Below, in pieces: positions 7,215 through 15,210 of a DNA stretch of 20,711 bases (the stretch's first letter is position 1; every line of letters begins with the position of its first letter). The DNA is taken from the NCBI GenBank assembly GCA_001770355.1, contig MEQV01000077.1:1-20711 (forward strand), written 5' to 3'. Below the pieces are notes generated by a model. It had not been told where the DNA came from, made no database searches, and saw only the letters and a list, made by a program, of their open reading frames with translations. Source of the DNA: Betaproteobacteria bacterium RIFCSPLOWO2_02_FULL_62_17 (GTDB taxonomy: Bacteria > Pseudomonadota > Gammaproteobacteria > Burkholderiales > SG8-39). A program made the position numbers and the translations under genes.

Positions 7215-7287
7215 GAACGGGGTCGTATAAGTGAGCGGGTTGCGGAAAACAATCTTGAAATGCCCGACTTTCTTGTACGTCTGATTT

Positions 7288-7491
7288 TTATACCGACGTT
7301 AATTCCAGGCGGCATTCGATGCGGTCCAGTCGTTTTTCGACGCCATCGATACGGGTGTGCACGATCGCGAGGTCGCCGTGCAAGTGGGCCATTTGCACTT
7401 CAACAGATGTCAGTCGTTGTTTTACTGTGCTCATGTCGTCTTTGATTTGCCCGACATCGGCGCGGACGGCGCACAGGTGTTCGAAGATCAT
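7288..7491 (-). CDS. Small coiled-coil protein with altered start codon
   Basis: A 67-residue acidic/basic heptad-rich protein (DDMSTVKQRLTSVEVQMAHL, IDGVEKRLDRIECRLEL), resembling small coiled-coil hypothetical proteins common in proteobacteria that, as I recall them, begin MSENVENMILEHL. Here the frame reads upstream of the ATG (7491) as I-S-E-N-V-E-N-M-I-F-E-H-L, with ATA (7512-7510) where the family has its ATG. An AGGAAAA ribosome site is placed correctly for that ATA and not for the ATG at 7491. A perfect TATAAT (7537-7532) lies just upstream. The start therefore seems mutated, and translation must use ATA inefficiently or the downstream ATG. It converges on the Fic gene. Function unknown. 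Confidence 0.6.
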   Translation of the reverse strand: MIFEHLCAVRADVGQIKDDMSTVKQRLTSVEVQMAHLHGDLAIVHTRIDGVEKRLDRIECRLELTSV

Positions 7492-7531
7492 GTTTTCGAC
7501 GTTTTCAGATATGATTTTCCTGTGGGCGGGG

Positions 7532-7537
7532 ATTATA
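7532..7537 (-). promoter_or_regulatory. -10 box of the small coiled-coil gene
   Basis: A perfect TATAAT on the minus strand about 20 nt before the ancestral start position and just upstream of the AGGAAAA ribosome site, leaving a very short leader. I see no good -35 hexamer at 15-18 bp. Confidence 0.35.
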
Positions 7538-7636
7538 TGGCGTCATTGTCGCGTGCGTATTTCGGCTGCCTTGTAGTGTATTGCCGAAACGACTGGATGC
7601 CACCGCTTTGTTATTATCCGGAACAGAGTTCTTTGA

Positions 7637-8326
7637 TTGACTAGTCCATTGAGCAATAAGATCATCTATCTTTTCCGGCTCGAATCTGGTGTCGGACATC
7701 GTTTCGATGTGGAATTCGATCGCCCCCTTGCGGGCGGTGATTTGCCCGAGTGGGCGCGCCTAGATACAGATAAGTGTCCGCATTGCCCGCTACCCAACGC
7801 TCCGGGCGCGCATTGCCCCGCAGCCGCAGATCTGGTGCCTGTTGTGGAGAAATTTGCCGCGCTATCTTCGATAGATCGAATTAGTGTGCACGTAGTGACC
7901 CCGCAATACGAAGCACGCAAGCACACTGATACTCAGACAGCCTTGCGCGCCTTGATGGGGCTCATCCTTGCTACCAGTGCATGTCCAATACTGGGGCGCC
8001 TGCGGCCGCTCGCGTATATGCATATGCCCTTCGCCACACCGACCGAAATGGTATATCGCATCGTCTCGATGCACCTATTGGGTTGCTTCCTGCGTAGCGA
8101 ACCTGCGGGATTGGATGGGCTGGACGGATTGTTCTCCGATATCGACCGGCTCAACCACGCCTTCTTCAGCCGCTTGAAACGCGCGGTGCAGCGCGACGCC
8201 GGCATTAATGCGCTCCTCTCGCTGCACTCTGGCAGCATGGTGACCAGCATGTCCATTAAACCGGAGATGGAAAACATTCGCGCCTGGTTTCAGCAGACGC
8301 CAGCGGGCGATCAGGTGAGATTGTGA
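7637..8326 (+). CDS. Conserved hypothetical protein with CPHCPLP/HCPAA cysteine motif
   Basis: A 229-residue protein beginning with a beta-rich segment (SNKIIYLFRLESGVGHRFDVEF) and then CPHCPLPNAPGAHCPAA (about residues 48-64), in which three cysteines and nearby histidines could bind a metal. A helical part follows with the block GLILATSACPILGRLRPLA and, after it, HMPFATPTEMVYRIVSMHLL. I recall this pattern from a proteobacterial family of unknown function (I think catalogued as DUF6901, unverified). No ATG fits: a stop codon abuts TTG 7637, and the other option is TTG 7649. The ribosome site is weak. Cytoplasmic, no membrane segments. The body of the protein looks intact; the start may be weakened. 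Confidence 0.65.
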   Translation: MTSPLSNKIIYLFRLESGVGHRFDVEFDRPLAGGDLPEWARLDTDKCPHCPLPNAPGAHCPAAADLVPVVEKFAALSSIDRISVHVVTPQYEARKHTDTQTALRALMGLILATSACPILGRLRPLAYMHMPFATPTEMVYRIVSMHLLGCFLRSEPAGLDGLDGLFSDIDRLNHAFFSRLKRAVQRDAGINALLSLHSGSMVTSMSIKPEMENIRAWFQQTPAGDQVRL

Positions 8327-8692
8327 CGTGCACAGAAACAGCACTTGAAGCCGTTGACAAGTTTGGTTGGAACCATTGGATGAAGATGTAGGCTCAGTAG
8401 CGTTCCGGCGGACATCGCTTCGGCAGGGGTCCGCGAGGGGCGCTTAGGCGAATGAGAGCGAACCTATGCCGCACACCCTATTTCCGCGTGCCGACCGAGT
8501 GATCGAATAATTTGCCGGCGAATGACCGGTATAGAGCGAATTGAAATGTAACTGCTGGACCAACTGCGACTGACCTTGCCGCAGCAGCCACCGCCAAAAA
8601 TCACTGCCAGACAAGTTCGAAAAAATACTCCGGAGCCCGAAATAATGTAGTGGAGACCTTCACCTTCGATCGACCAACAATCAACTACTTAG
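8327..8692. other. Intergenic stretch without a recognisable gene
   Basis: About 370 bp with frequent stops in all frames and no protein I recognise. It ends in the in-frame stop that precedes the truncated receiver domain (TAG at 8690-8692). It probably contains remains of whatever supplied the receiver's lost N-terminus or an upstream kinase, but nothing legible survives. Confidence 0.5.
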
Positions 8693-8728
8693 CGGTCGTG
8701 TCCGCGCTCAGTTGAGAAAGATGGGCTA

Positions 8729-9055
8729 GTGCGGGACGTGCTGCAGATGAAGGGCTACACAGTGCTGGAGGCAACTACTGGCGCGGAGGGGGTGCGCCTC
8801 GCCCTGGAAGGCAATCCGGACCTGATCCTCATGGACATCCACTTGCCGGACATCAACGGTATTGCGGCCCAGGCCAAGATCCGGGCCGTGCCGTTAGTCA
8901 GGAAGGTTCCGGTAATAGCGGTATCGGCCTCGGTAATGCCCGAAGACCAGCAACAGATCATCGCTTCTGGCTTCGATGCTTACATCACCAAGCCGCTGAA
9001 TATGAGGAATTTCCTGGTATCGGTGGAAAAGCTGCTCGGCGGTAACTCAGCATAG
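8729..9055 (+). CDS. CheY/DivK-like receiver domain, N-terminally truncated (probable pseudogene)
   Basis: A 108-residue receiver domain of a two-component response regulator. From GTG 8729, the phospho-acceptor is D36 in LILMDIHLPD, the switch Ser is S66 in VIAVSAS, and the conserved Lys is K88 in YITKPL, so strands beta2 to beta5 are normal. Missing is the start of the fold: the first beta strand and the acidic pair that binds magnesium. Upstream in frame only RSCPRSVEKDGL is coded after a stop at 8690-8692; VEKDGL-VRDVL looks like a shortened version of the usual VEDN...LVRDVL. There is no ATG and no clear ribosome site. A receiver without the acidic pair should not be phosphorylated normally. 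It stands alone, with no kinase or output domain adjacent. Confidence 0.6.
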   Translation: MRDVLQMKGYTVLEATTGAEGVRLALEGNPDLILMDIHLPDINGIAAQAKIRAVPLVRKVPVIAVSASVMPEDQQQIIASGFDAYITKPLNMRNFLVSVEKLLGGNSA

Positions 9056-9063
9056 GTTGCACT

Positions 9064-9079
9064 GCCGAAATTGTTCGGC
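9064..9079. terminator. Hairpin after the receiver gene (weak terminator candidate)
   Basis: GCCGAA (9064-9069), loop ATTG, TTCGGC (9074-9079) form a perfect 6-bp stem 8 nt after the receiver stop codon. No T-run follows in either direction, so it is at best a weak or Rho-assisted terminator. Confidence 0.25.
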
Positions 9080-9158
9080 GAACGTTGGCTTTGCGGTGAA
9101 TTGGATGCAGGGTCCGGATGACCGCTTAAGGCCAGTAAACGGCCCTCTCCGGCCAGAC

Positions 9159-10094
9159 TCAAATGCGGAAGATCCTGAGGGCGTTCTTGTAGAAGATTTT
9201 TTCTTTGTCCTCCGCGGGCAAGTCCAGTTCCTCCATGGCCCTCAGAGCCATGGGGTAAAACTGGTCGTCCCGCCCCCCGCGGCCGTGGGGATAATCCCCT
9301 CCGAACAAAACCTGGTCGGTTCCCACCGTCTCGCACACGCAGCGGATGGCAGGTGCCCGCACCGGCCCGGCGATATCGTAGTAAATCTTCATGAAATATT
9401 CCTCCGGGGTCCCTTCGCACTCCGGGTTGCCTTCCCGCCAGTTGATGCGGTCCAGGTACATGAGGGTCATGCCGCCCAGGTGGGCGGCGATCAGCTTAAG
9501 CCCGGGGTGACGGTCGAAGATCCCCGACAGAACCAAGCGCGACAGGGCCAGCTTGGTATCGGCGGGCCAGTGCAGCTTCTGCTGCAAGGAAAACTTGTGC
9601 CACCGGGGGCTGCAGGGGGCGTCGTGCGGGTGCAGGAAAACCGGCACGTCGTAGCGTGCCACCTCCGCCCAGAAAGGCGCGAACTCCGCATCATCGAGAG
9701 ACTTTTCGCCGCCGATGTTGGTGGGCGATACCACCCCATGGGCCCCCAGCTCCTTCATGCAGCGTTTGAGCTCCGCCATAGCGTCGTCCATGTGGACCAA
9801 GGGTATGCGGGCAAACCACTTCAGGCGTTGCGGATAACGGCCGGAATACTCCGCGTAGGCATCGTTGCAGACAACGGCGAGGTCCAGTGCCCGCTTGCGG
9901 TTGAACCCGACCTCGATCCCGCCCGCCGGATGCGAAAGAACGCCGATGTCGATCTCGTACCTGTCCAGATGTCCGATGTATTCCTCATAGGTGAAAGCGT
10001 GAAAGCCGAGCCCCCGGGGGTCCCCTTTGGAGACCCCCGGGACCATCTCCAGGAATTTCGCCGGGAACGCGTGACAATGAGTGTCGATGATCAT
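9159..10094 (-). CDS. Amidohydrolase 2 family metal-dependent hydrolase/decarboxylase (ACMSD-like)
   Basis: A 311-residue TIM-barrel amidohydrolase related to ACMSD and gamma-resorcylate-type decarboxylases and to metal-dependent hydrolases. Metal and catalytic residues are visible: H6 and H8 in IIDTHCH, H155 in VFLHPHD, H205 in IAAHLGG and D267 in LFGGDYPHG. The start is the ATG at 10094, with GAGGA 8 nt upstream and the HxH strand right at the N-terminus; an in-frame start 99 nt upstream adds residues with no family likeness. Length is normal. It is the third leftward gene after the Bug protein and acyl-CoA synthetase but is separated from the latter by 174 bp, so it may have its own promoter. 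Substrate unknown: a non-oxidative decarboxylase or a lactone/amide hydrolase are both possible. Confidence 0.88.
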   Translation of the reverse strand: MIIDTHCHAFPAKFLEMVPGVSKGDPRGLGFHAFTYEEYIGHLDRYEIDIGVLSHPAGGIEVGFNRKRALDLAVVCNDAYAEYSGRYPQRLKWFARIPLVHMDDAMAELKRCMKELGAHGVVSPTNIGGEKSLDDAEFAPFWAEVARYDVPVFLHPHDAPCSPRWHKFSLQQKLHWPADTKLALSRLVLSGIFDRHPGLKLIAAHLGGMTLMYLDRINWREGNPECEGTPEEYFMKIYYDIAGPVRAPAIRCVCETVGTDQVLFGGDYPHGRGGRDDQFYPMALRAMEELDLPAEDKEKIFYKNALRIFRI

Positions 10095-10268
10095 TGGTTT
10101 TCCTCGTGCCGTTTTTGTTTCCGGTAACCGGCCAGGCGCCCGTGCAGTCATACCAGCAACGACCGCCATGGCAAGCAGCGTCGGTGCAACCAATCATAAA
10201 AGTTGTCAATACAGAAAACCTAACAGGCTGCAATAGTATGCTGCGCCTTACATCCGCCTGAACAATCT

Positions 10269-12386
10269 TTAACTTTCCTGTCTTGTGACAATGAGCGCAT
10301 CCACTGCCATGGCCCCTTGCCCGCGCGCATGCGCGATGAGGGGATTCACGTCTATTTCATTGATTTCCGGCAGCGTCTCCATCAGCCCGCCGATCGCCGC
10401 CACCGCATCAGCAACCGCGTCAATGTCAACCGGCGGCGATTCGCGGAATCCGGAGAACAGTTTGGCCGAGCGCAGCCGCATCAGTTCATCAACGATGGCG
10501 TCGTGGCTGGCATCGGGCGGCAGCAGGCGCACGTCGCCCAATGCCTCGACCCATATGCCGCCCAAACCAACCAGCAATACCGGCCCCCAGGCAGGATCGC
10601 GCTTCGCGCCCACCATCAGTTCCAGTCCGCGCGGCGCCATGCGCTCGACCAGCGCGCCCTCGAGCACCACGCCGGGCGCGGCACGCAGGACGTTTTCATG
10701 CAACGCGCCCCAGGCGCGCCGCAGGTCTTCCGCGCCGGAGATATTGAGAATGACGCCGCCGGCTTCGGTTTTGTGGGCGAGCGCCGCGGCCTGCGCCTTC
10801 AGCGCCAGCGGATAACCGACGCGCGCGGCGACGCCGAGCGCTTCATCAATATTTCGCGCGAGGCCGCCTTCAGGCACGGGTATGCCCGCCGCCGCCAGGA
10901 CCTTCTTGCCCAGCCACTCGGGTTGACTGCCCTTGCCTAAATCGGGCAGTCCCTTGACCGGTTGCGCGATCACCGCCTCGCGGGCGCGCGCGAGCGATCG
11001 GCCATAGCCGGTGTACAGCGCCAGCGCACGCAGACTGCGGTCCGGTGAGCGTGAAAATATGAAATTGCCCTCCTTCGCCACCGCAAGGATCTCCGGTGCA
11101 TGCGCTCTGTAATCGCCCAGGGCCGCCACCACCACCGGCTTGGTCGCCCCCTCGGTGCCCGCCGCGATATAACCCAGGCGCTGCGCGCCGTTTATTCCCG
11201 TCAGCGGAAACGAGACGAAGACGCTGCCGATATTGGCATCCTCCAGCAGCAGGCGGGTCGCGCCGGTCACCACCGCAGCAGAGGCGCCTGCCGTGGAATC
11301 CAGGGGATTGCCGGCGTTGCCGAATGCCGGCAGGAGTTTTTTCAATGTCGCTTCGGTATCCGGCAAGAGGGGCGGCAATTGCATATCAAGCTTGTCGCAA
11401 AAATCGTTTGCGATGGCGACAAAAGCACCCGACGCGGTAAAGATCGCGGGTCCCAAAGGCAAAGGGTTTGGATAGCGCGCGAGCAACTCGCAGACATCTA
11501 TCAACTCGTCCAACGACTCCACCAGCAGCACGCCGGCTCGCTCGACGCTGGTGCGCATGGCGCCGTAATCGCCCACCAACGCGCCGGTGTGCGATTGCAC
11601 CGCCTCGCGTGCGCGTGTGCCCTGGCCGGGGTGCAGCATCACAATGGGTTTGCCCGCGGCGCGCGCGCGGCGGCAGGCGGCGAGAAATGCCTGCGGCCGG
11701 CGCACCTGCTCGGCATAAAGCATGGCCACACGCGTGGCGGCATCATCAATCAGGTAATCGAGGAAGTCGGTGCTGTCGAGTCCCGCCTCGTTGCCCGTGG
11801 TCACCAGATAGGACATCGTCACGCCGCGGGCTTCGATCGCCCATTGCAGGTGCGCGAGCATGCCGCCGCTCTGCCCGATGATCGCGATGCCCGGCTTGGC
11901 GCCGGCCCCGTCGCGGCGCGCCGCGCGCACCGTCAGCATGTGCAACAGCAGCCCGTCGACATTGTTGGTGTAGCCCAGGCAGTTCGGCCCGACGATGGCC
12001 AGCTTGCCTTCGCGGGCGATGGCGGCGATGTCCTCCTGCACGGCGCGCTCGCCCACTTCGGCGAATCCTGCCGCGAACACCAGCGCCGAACCCACGCGCC
12101 GCTCCACGCAGGCGGCGATGGCATCGCGCACGCCGACCGCGGGCAAGGTCAACACCGCCAGATCGACGCCCTCAGGCAGCGACGCCATGGTCGTCAACAC
12201 GGGGCGTCCGTCAATGGACTCGGCGTTGCGCCCGACCAGATGTATGGCGCCTTCGAACTGGTTAATCTTCAGGCACTGGAGAATGGTCTGGCCGGCGGAA
12301 CCGGGCCGCGCAGACATGCCGATGATGGCAATCGATCGGGGCTTGAGGAAGCGCGCGACCGCCTGGTGGTTCCTTGCGACGCTCAT
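10269..12386 (-). CDS. Acyl-CoA synthetase, ADP-forming type (CoA-binding / ligase / ATP-grasp)
   Basis: A 705-residue protein with the full layout of NDP-forming acyl-CoA synthetases: CoA-binding Rossmann domain (about 10-140, with FLKPRSIAIIGMSARPGS and IVGPNCLGYTN), succinyl-CoA ligase-like domains (about 160-470) and ATP-grasp domain (about 485-700). The phospho-histidine is H266 in SHTGAL; ATP-grasp features include LALKAQ, AHKTEAGGV (537-545) and NEIDVNPL (676-683). Such enzymes activate organic acids to CoA thioesters (acetate, pimelate, feruloyl types). The ATG at 12386 lies 5 nt after the stop of the Bug gene and matches the family N-terminus, so the two genes are one operon and the acid captured by the Bug protein may be its substrate. 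Substrate not predictable from sequence. Confidence 0.92.
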   Translation of the reverse strand: MSVARNHQAVARFLKPRSIAIIGMSARPGSAGQTILQCLKINQFEGAIHLVGRNAESIDGRPVLTTMASLPEGVDLAVLTLPAVGVRDAIAACVERRVGSALVFAAGFAEVGERAVQEDIAAIAREGKLAIVGPNCLGYTNNVDGLLLHMLTVRAARRDGAGAKPGIAIIGQSGGMLAHLQWAIEARGVTMSYLVTTGNEAGLDSTDFLDYLIDDAATRVAMLYAEQVRRPQAFLAACRRARAAGKPIVMLHPGQGTRAREAVQSHTGALVGDYGAMRTSVERAGVLLVESLDELIDVCELLARYPNPLPLGPAIFTASGAFVAIANDFCDKLDMQLPPLLPDTEATLKKLLPAFGNAGNPLDSTAGASAAVVTGATRLLLEDANIGSVFVSFPLTGINGAQRLGYIAAGTEGATKPVVVAALGDYRAHAPEILAVAKEGNFIFSRSPDRSLRALALYTGYGRSLARAREAVIAQPVKGLPDLGKGSQPEWLGKKVLAAAGIPVPEGGLARNIDEALGVAARVGYPLALKAQAAALAHKTEAGGVILNISGAEDLRRAWGALHENVLRAAPGVVLEGALVERMAPRGLELMVGAKRDPAWGPVLLVGLGGIWVEALGDVRLLPPDASHDAIVDELMRLRSAKLFSGFRESPPVDIDAVADAVAAIGGLMETLPEINEIDVNPLIAHARGQGAMAVDALIVTRQES

Positions 12387-12391
12387 GACCG

Positions 12392-13363
12392 CTATTGACG
12401 AGGAATGTTGATTTTCTTCACCAGCTGTCCAACGCGCTCGCGATCCATTTTCATGAAGGCCGCGAACTGCTCGGGTGTGCCTGCCAGCGGTTCGACGAAC
12501 TGGGCATCGAGGAATTCGCCGAATTTCGCATCCTTGAACAGGCGTACCACCTCGGCATTGATCCGGCGCACGATAGGCTCGGCAATGCCCGCCGGTCCGA
12601 CCATGCCCCACCACACCAGGCCCGGATACTCGCTCAGCCCGGCTTCTTCAAATGTAGGCACGTCGGGAAGCCGCTTCGCGCGCACCACGGTGTTGATGAC
12701 GAGGATCTTCAGCTTGCCGGCCCGGGCGTGGCTGGCGGCGGCGCCTATGGCGGTCCAGCTGACATGGATCTGCCCCGACAGCAGATCGTTGACGATCGGC
12801 GGCATGCCCTTGTAGGGAACACCGATCATGCTCGTTTTCCAGCGCTCGCCAAGCCAGGCGCGCAGGATGTCCGCATTGCTGGCCACCCCGAGCGTGCCGA
12901 AATTGAGCGTGCCGGGCTTGGCAACGGCGAGTGCCTGCAATTCAGCGACGCTGTTCGCCGGCACCGATCCGCCGGCGACCAGGCCCGTCATCTGGGAAAA
13001 CAAATTCGTGATGGGAGTGAAATCCTTCTCCGGATCGTAGGAAAGCCCGGATACCACGAACGGGTTGAGGGACATGGCCGCGAGATTGGTCATGCACACG
13101 GTGTAGCCGTCGGGCGCTGCGCGTTTGCAGGCATTCGCACCGATGACGAAATTGCCGCCGCCCTGGTTCTCCACCACCCAGGGCTGCCCCATCTGCCTGG
13201 CCAGTTCCTGCGCGGCGGATCGCATCACCACGTCCCCCACCGCTCCGCTGGTCACGTTCAGGATGAGTCGCAGCGGCTTCGCCGGGTAGGCCTGGGCGAA
13301 CGCGGCACCGGCCTGCATGGCACCCAAAACGAGCGCGAATCCGCAAAATAATCTGCAACGCAT
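12392..13363 (-). CDS. Bug/TctC-type periplasmic substrate-binding protein (complete)
   Basis: A 323-residue tripartite tricarboxylate transporter-type binding protein. It has a Sec signal peptide (MRCRLFCGFALVLGAMQAG followed by AAFAQA, cleavage about residue 24), then the family pattern YPAKPLRLILN, WVVENQGGGNFVIGA, APDGYTVC, FGTLG, GVPYKGMPPIVNDLL and DVPTFEEAGL. The ATG at 13363 is preceded by a strong AGGAGGAG at 8 nt. Bug proteins bind carboxylates such as citrate, glutamate or aromatic acids; most, like this one, have no TctA/TctB membrane genes next to them. Cysteines 79 and 90 (C-x10-C), unusual in the family, occur at the same positions in the second Bug protein of the window. First gene of the leftward operon with the acyl-CoA synthetase. 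Confidence 0.95.
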   Translation of the reverse strand: MRCRLFCGFALVLGAMQAGAAFAQAYPAKPLRLILNVTSGAVGDVVMRSAAQELARQMGQPWVVENQGGGNFVIGANACKRAAPDGYTVCMTNLAAMSLNPFVVSGLSYDPEKDFTPITNLFSQMTGLVAGGSVPANSVAELQALAVAKPGTLNFGTLGVASNADILRAWLGERWKTSMIGVPYKGMPPIVNDLLSGQIHVSWTAIGAAASHARAGKLKILVINTVVRAKRLPDVPTFEEAGLSEYPGLVWWGMVGPAGIAEPIVRRINAEVVRLFKDAKFGEFLDAQFVEPLAGTPEQFAAFMKMDRERVGQLVKKINIPRQ

Positions 13364-13620
13364 ATTTTGTCTCCTCCTGTCAGCGCGCGAGCGCGGCGCG
13401 ATTTTGCCGAAACCGAATGTGGTTCCGATGGGGAATATACCCGCGAAGCTCCTCCTGTCGCACACGAGAAAGTTTCATGTCACTTCCTCCGCGGCGATGG
13501 TAATTCATGCGCTGCATCGGTGCGCGCGCAGGAAACACCCATGGCGGGAAGCTTTCGCCAAAATCTGCGCATAATGCGGCGCCCGACATTCAAACCGACA
13601 GCGAAGCAGCGATAACACGA

Positions 13621-15210
13621 ATGAAACATCTCAACTGGCAAAACCCCTATCCCACCGCGCGCCGCCCGGTGCTGGCGCGCAATGTCGTCTCCACCTCGCA
13701 GCCGCTCGCATCACAGGCGGGGCTGCGCATGCTGCAGGCCGGCGGCAATGCGGTGGACGCCGCGCTCGCCACCGCCATGTGCCTGCCGATTCTCGAGCCG
13801 GTGTCGAACGGCCTGGGCAGCGACGCCTTCGCCATCATCTGGGACGGCAAGGCGCTGCACGGCCTCAATGCCTCTGGCCGCTCACCCGCCGCCTGGTCGC
13901 CGGATTATTTTCGCGGCCAGTCGGCGATACCGCAGCGCGGCTGGAACAGCGTCTCGGTGCCCGGCGCGGTATCCGCCTGGGTGGAGATGTCCAGGCGTTT
14001 CGGCAAGCTGCCCTTCGAGAAACTGTTCGAACCGGCCATCGACTACGCCGCCAACGGTTATCCGGTGTCGCCATGGATCGCCGGCGCCTGGGCGAATCAG
14101 GCCGTCGAACTCGGCCGCCAGCCCGGCTTCGCGCAGGCCTTCATGCCCAACGGCCGCGCGCCGCATGCGGGAGAAATATTCCGGCTGCCCGATGCCGCGC
14201 GCACACTGGCGTTGATTGCAAAGACACGCGGCGAGGCCTATTACAAGGGCGAAATCGCCGAAAAGATCGAGGCGCACGCCAAAACCAACGGCGGCGCCAT
14301 GAAGGCCTCGGACCTGGCCGCGCACACCCTCGACTGGTGCGGCACCATCAGCCAGGATTATCGCGGCTACACCGTGCACGAGATCCCGCCCAACGGGCAG
14401 GGCATCGTCTGCCTGATCGCACTGGGCATCCTCGATAACTTCGACCTCTCAAGCCACGCGGCGGACGGCGCCGACAGCGTGCACCTGCAGATCGAAGCGG
14501 TGAAGCTCGGTTTCGCCGATGCCTACCGCTACGTCGCCGACCCGAAGTTCATGGACATCACCCCGGCGCAGATGCTCAGCCGCGACTACCTCAAGTCGCG
14601 CGCGAAACTGATCGACAGGAAGCGCGCCCAGGATTTCGGCCATGGAACGCCGCCGCGCGGCGGCACGGTGTACCTCAACGCCGCGGACGCGAACGGCATG
14701 ATGGTGTCGATGATCCAGTCGAATTTCAACGGCTTTGGCTCGGGGGTCGTCGTCCCCGGCACCGGCATCAGTCTGCAGAATCGCGGCTCGGGTTTCGTGC
14801 TGAAGCCCGGTCATCCCAATCAAGTCGCTCCGGGAAAGCGCCCCTTCCACACCATCATCCCCGGCTTCGTCACCAGGGACGGCGATGCGGTGATGACGCT
14901 CGGCCTGATGGGCGGCAGCATGCAGCCGCAGGGCCACACCCAACTGATGGTGCGCCTGGCCGATTACGGCCAGAATCCGCAGGCCGCCATCGACGCGCCG
15001 CGCTTTCGCATCATGCAGGGGCTGGAAATCAATTTCGAGCCGGAGTTTTCCAAGGCGACGCTCGAAGAGCTTGCGCGCCGCGGCCACAAGGTGGTGGCGC
15101 TGCCCAAGGGCTACATGGATTTCGGCTGCAGCCAGCTCATCCGCCGGCTGGATGATGGCTACTTCGCCGGTTCGGACGCAAGGCGGGATAGTCTGGCCGT
15201 GGGGTACTAG
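13621..15210 (+). CDS. Gamma-glutamyltransferase-family Ntn-hydrolase (cytoplasmic, YwrD/HpxW-like)
   Basis: A 529-residue gamma-glutamyltransferase-family proenzyme. The expected autocleavage nucleophile is T349 in PRGGTVYLNAADANG; the small subunit continues with GFGSGVVVPGTGISLQN, RPFHTIIPGF and LMGGSMQPQGHTQ. In the large subunit GGNAVDAALATA (41-52) is the conserved N-terminal block. There is no signal peptide, so unlike classical periplasmic GGT it should be cytoplasmic, resembling YwrD of Bacillus or the oxamate amidohydrolase HpxW. I take the ATG at 13621; the frame extends upstream but without family likeness or a ribosome site. It is divergent from the Bug operon (257 bp apart) and convergent with the cupin gene, sharing a 4-bp CTAG at their stop codons. 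Either a gamma-glutamyl or a simple amide substrate is possible. Confidence 0.9.
   Translation: MKHLNWQNPYPTARRPVLARNVVSTSQPLASQAGLRMLQAGGNAVDAALATAMCLPILEPVSNGLGSDAFAIIWDGKALHGLNASGRSPAAWSPDYFRGQSAIPQRGWNSVSVPGAVSAWVEMSRRFGKLPFEKLFEPAIDYAANGYPVSPWIAGAWANQAVELGRQPGFAQAFMPNGRAPHAGEIFRLPDAARTLALIAKTRGEAYYKGEIAEKIEAHAKTNGGAMKASDLAAHTLDWCGTISQDYRGYTVHEIPPNGQGIVCLIALGILDNFDLSSHAADGADSVHLQIEAVKLGFADAYRYVADPKFMDITPAQMLSRDYLKSRAKLIDRKRAQDFGHGTPPRGGTVYLNAADANGMMVSMIQSNFNGFGSGVVVPGTGISLQNRGSGFVLKPGHPNQVAPGKRPFHTIIPGFVTRDGDAVMTLGLMGGSMQPQGHTQLMVRLADYGQNPQAAIDAPRFRIMQGLEINFEPEFSKATLEELARRGHKVVALPKGYMDFGCSQLIRRLDDGYFAGSDARRDSLAVGY

Noticed and set aside
7505..7699. 64-codon leftward ORF upstream of the coiled-coil gene
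   Set aside because: It contains the TATAAT box and ribosome site of the coiled-coil gene, overlaps the start of the rightward hypothetical gene, and shows no family likeness.
11100..12398. Long rightward frame opposite the acyl-CoA synthetase
   Set aside because: Low-complexity Arg/His/Ala product with no motif; the leftward gene has full domain signatures.
13371..13459. 11-bp direct repeat CTCCTCCTGTC (13371-13381 and 13449-13459) upstream of the Bug gene
   Set aside because: One copy is simply the ribosome binding site; the other has no start codon after it. Too short to distinguish from chance or a small duplication.
15207..15210. Shared CTAG at the convergent stop codons of the Ntn-hydrolase and cupin genes
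   Set aside because: Neat but common: TAG/TAG convergent overlap on the palindrome CTAG needs no special explanation.
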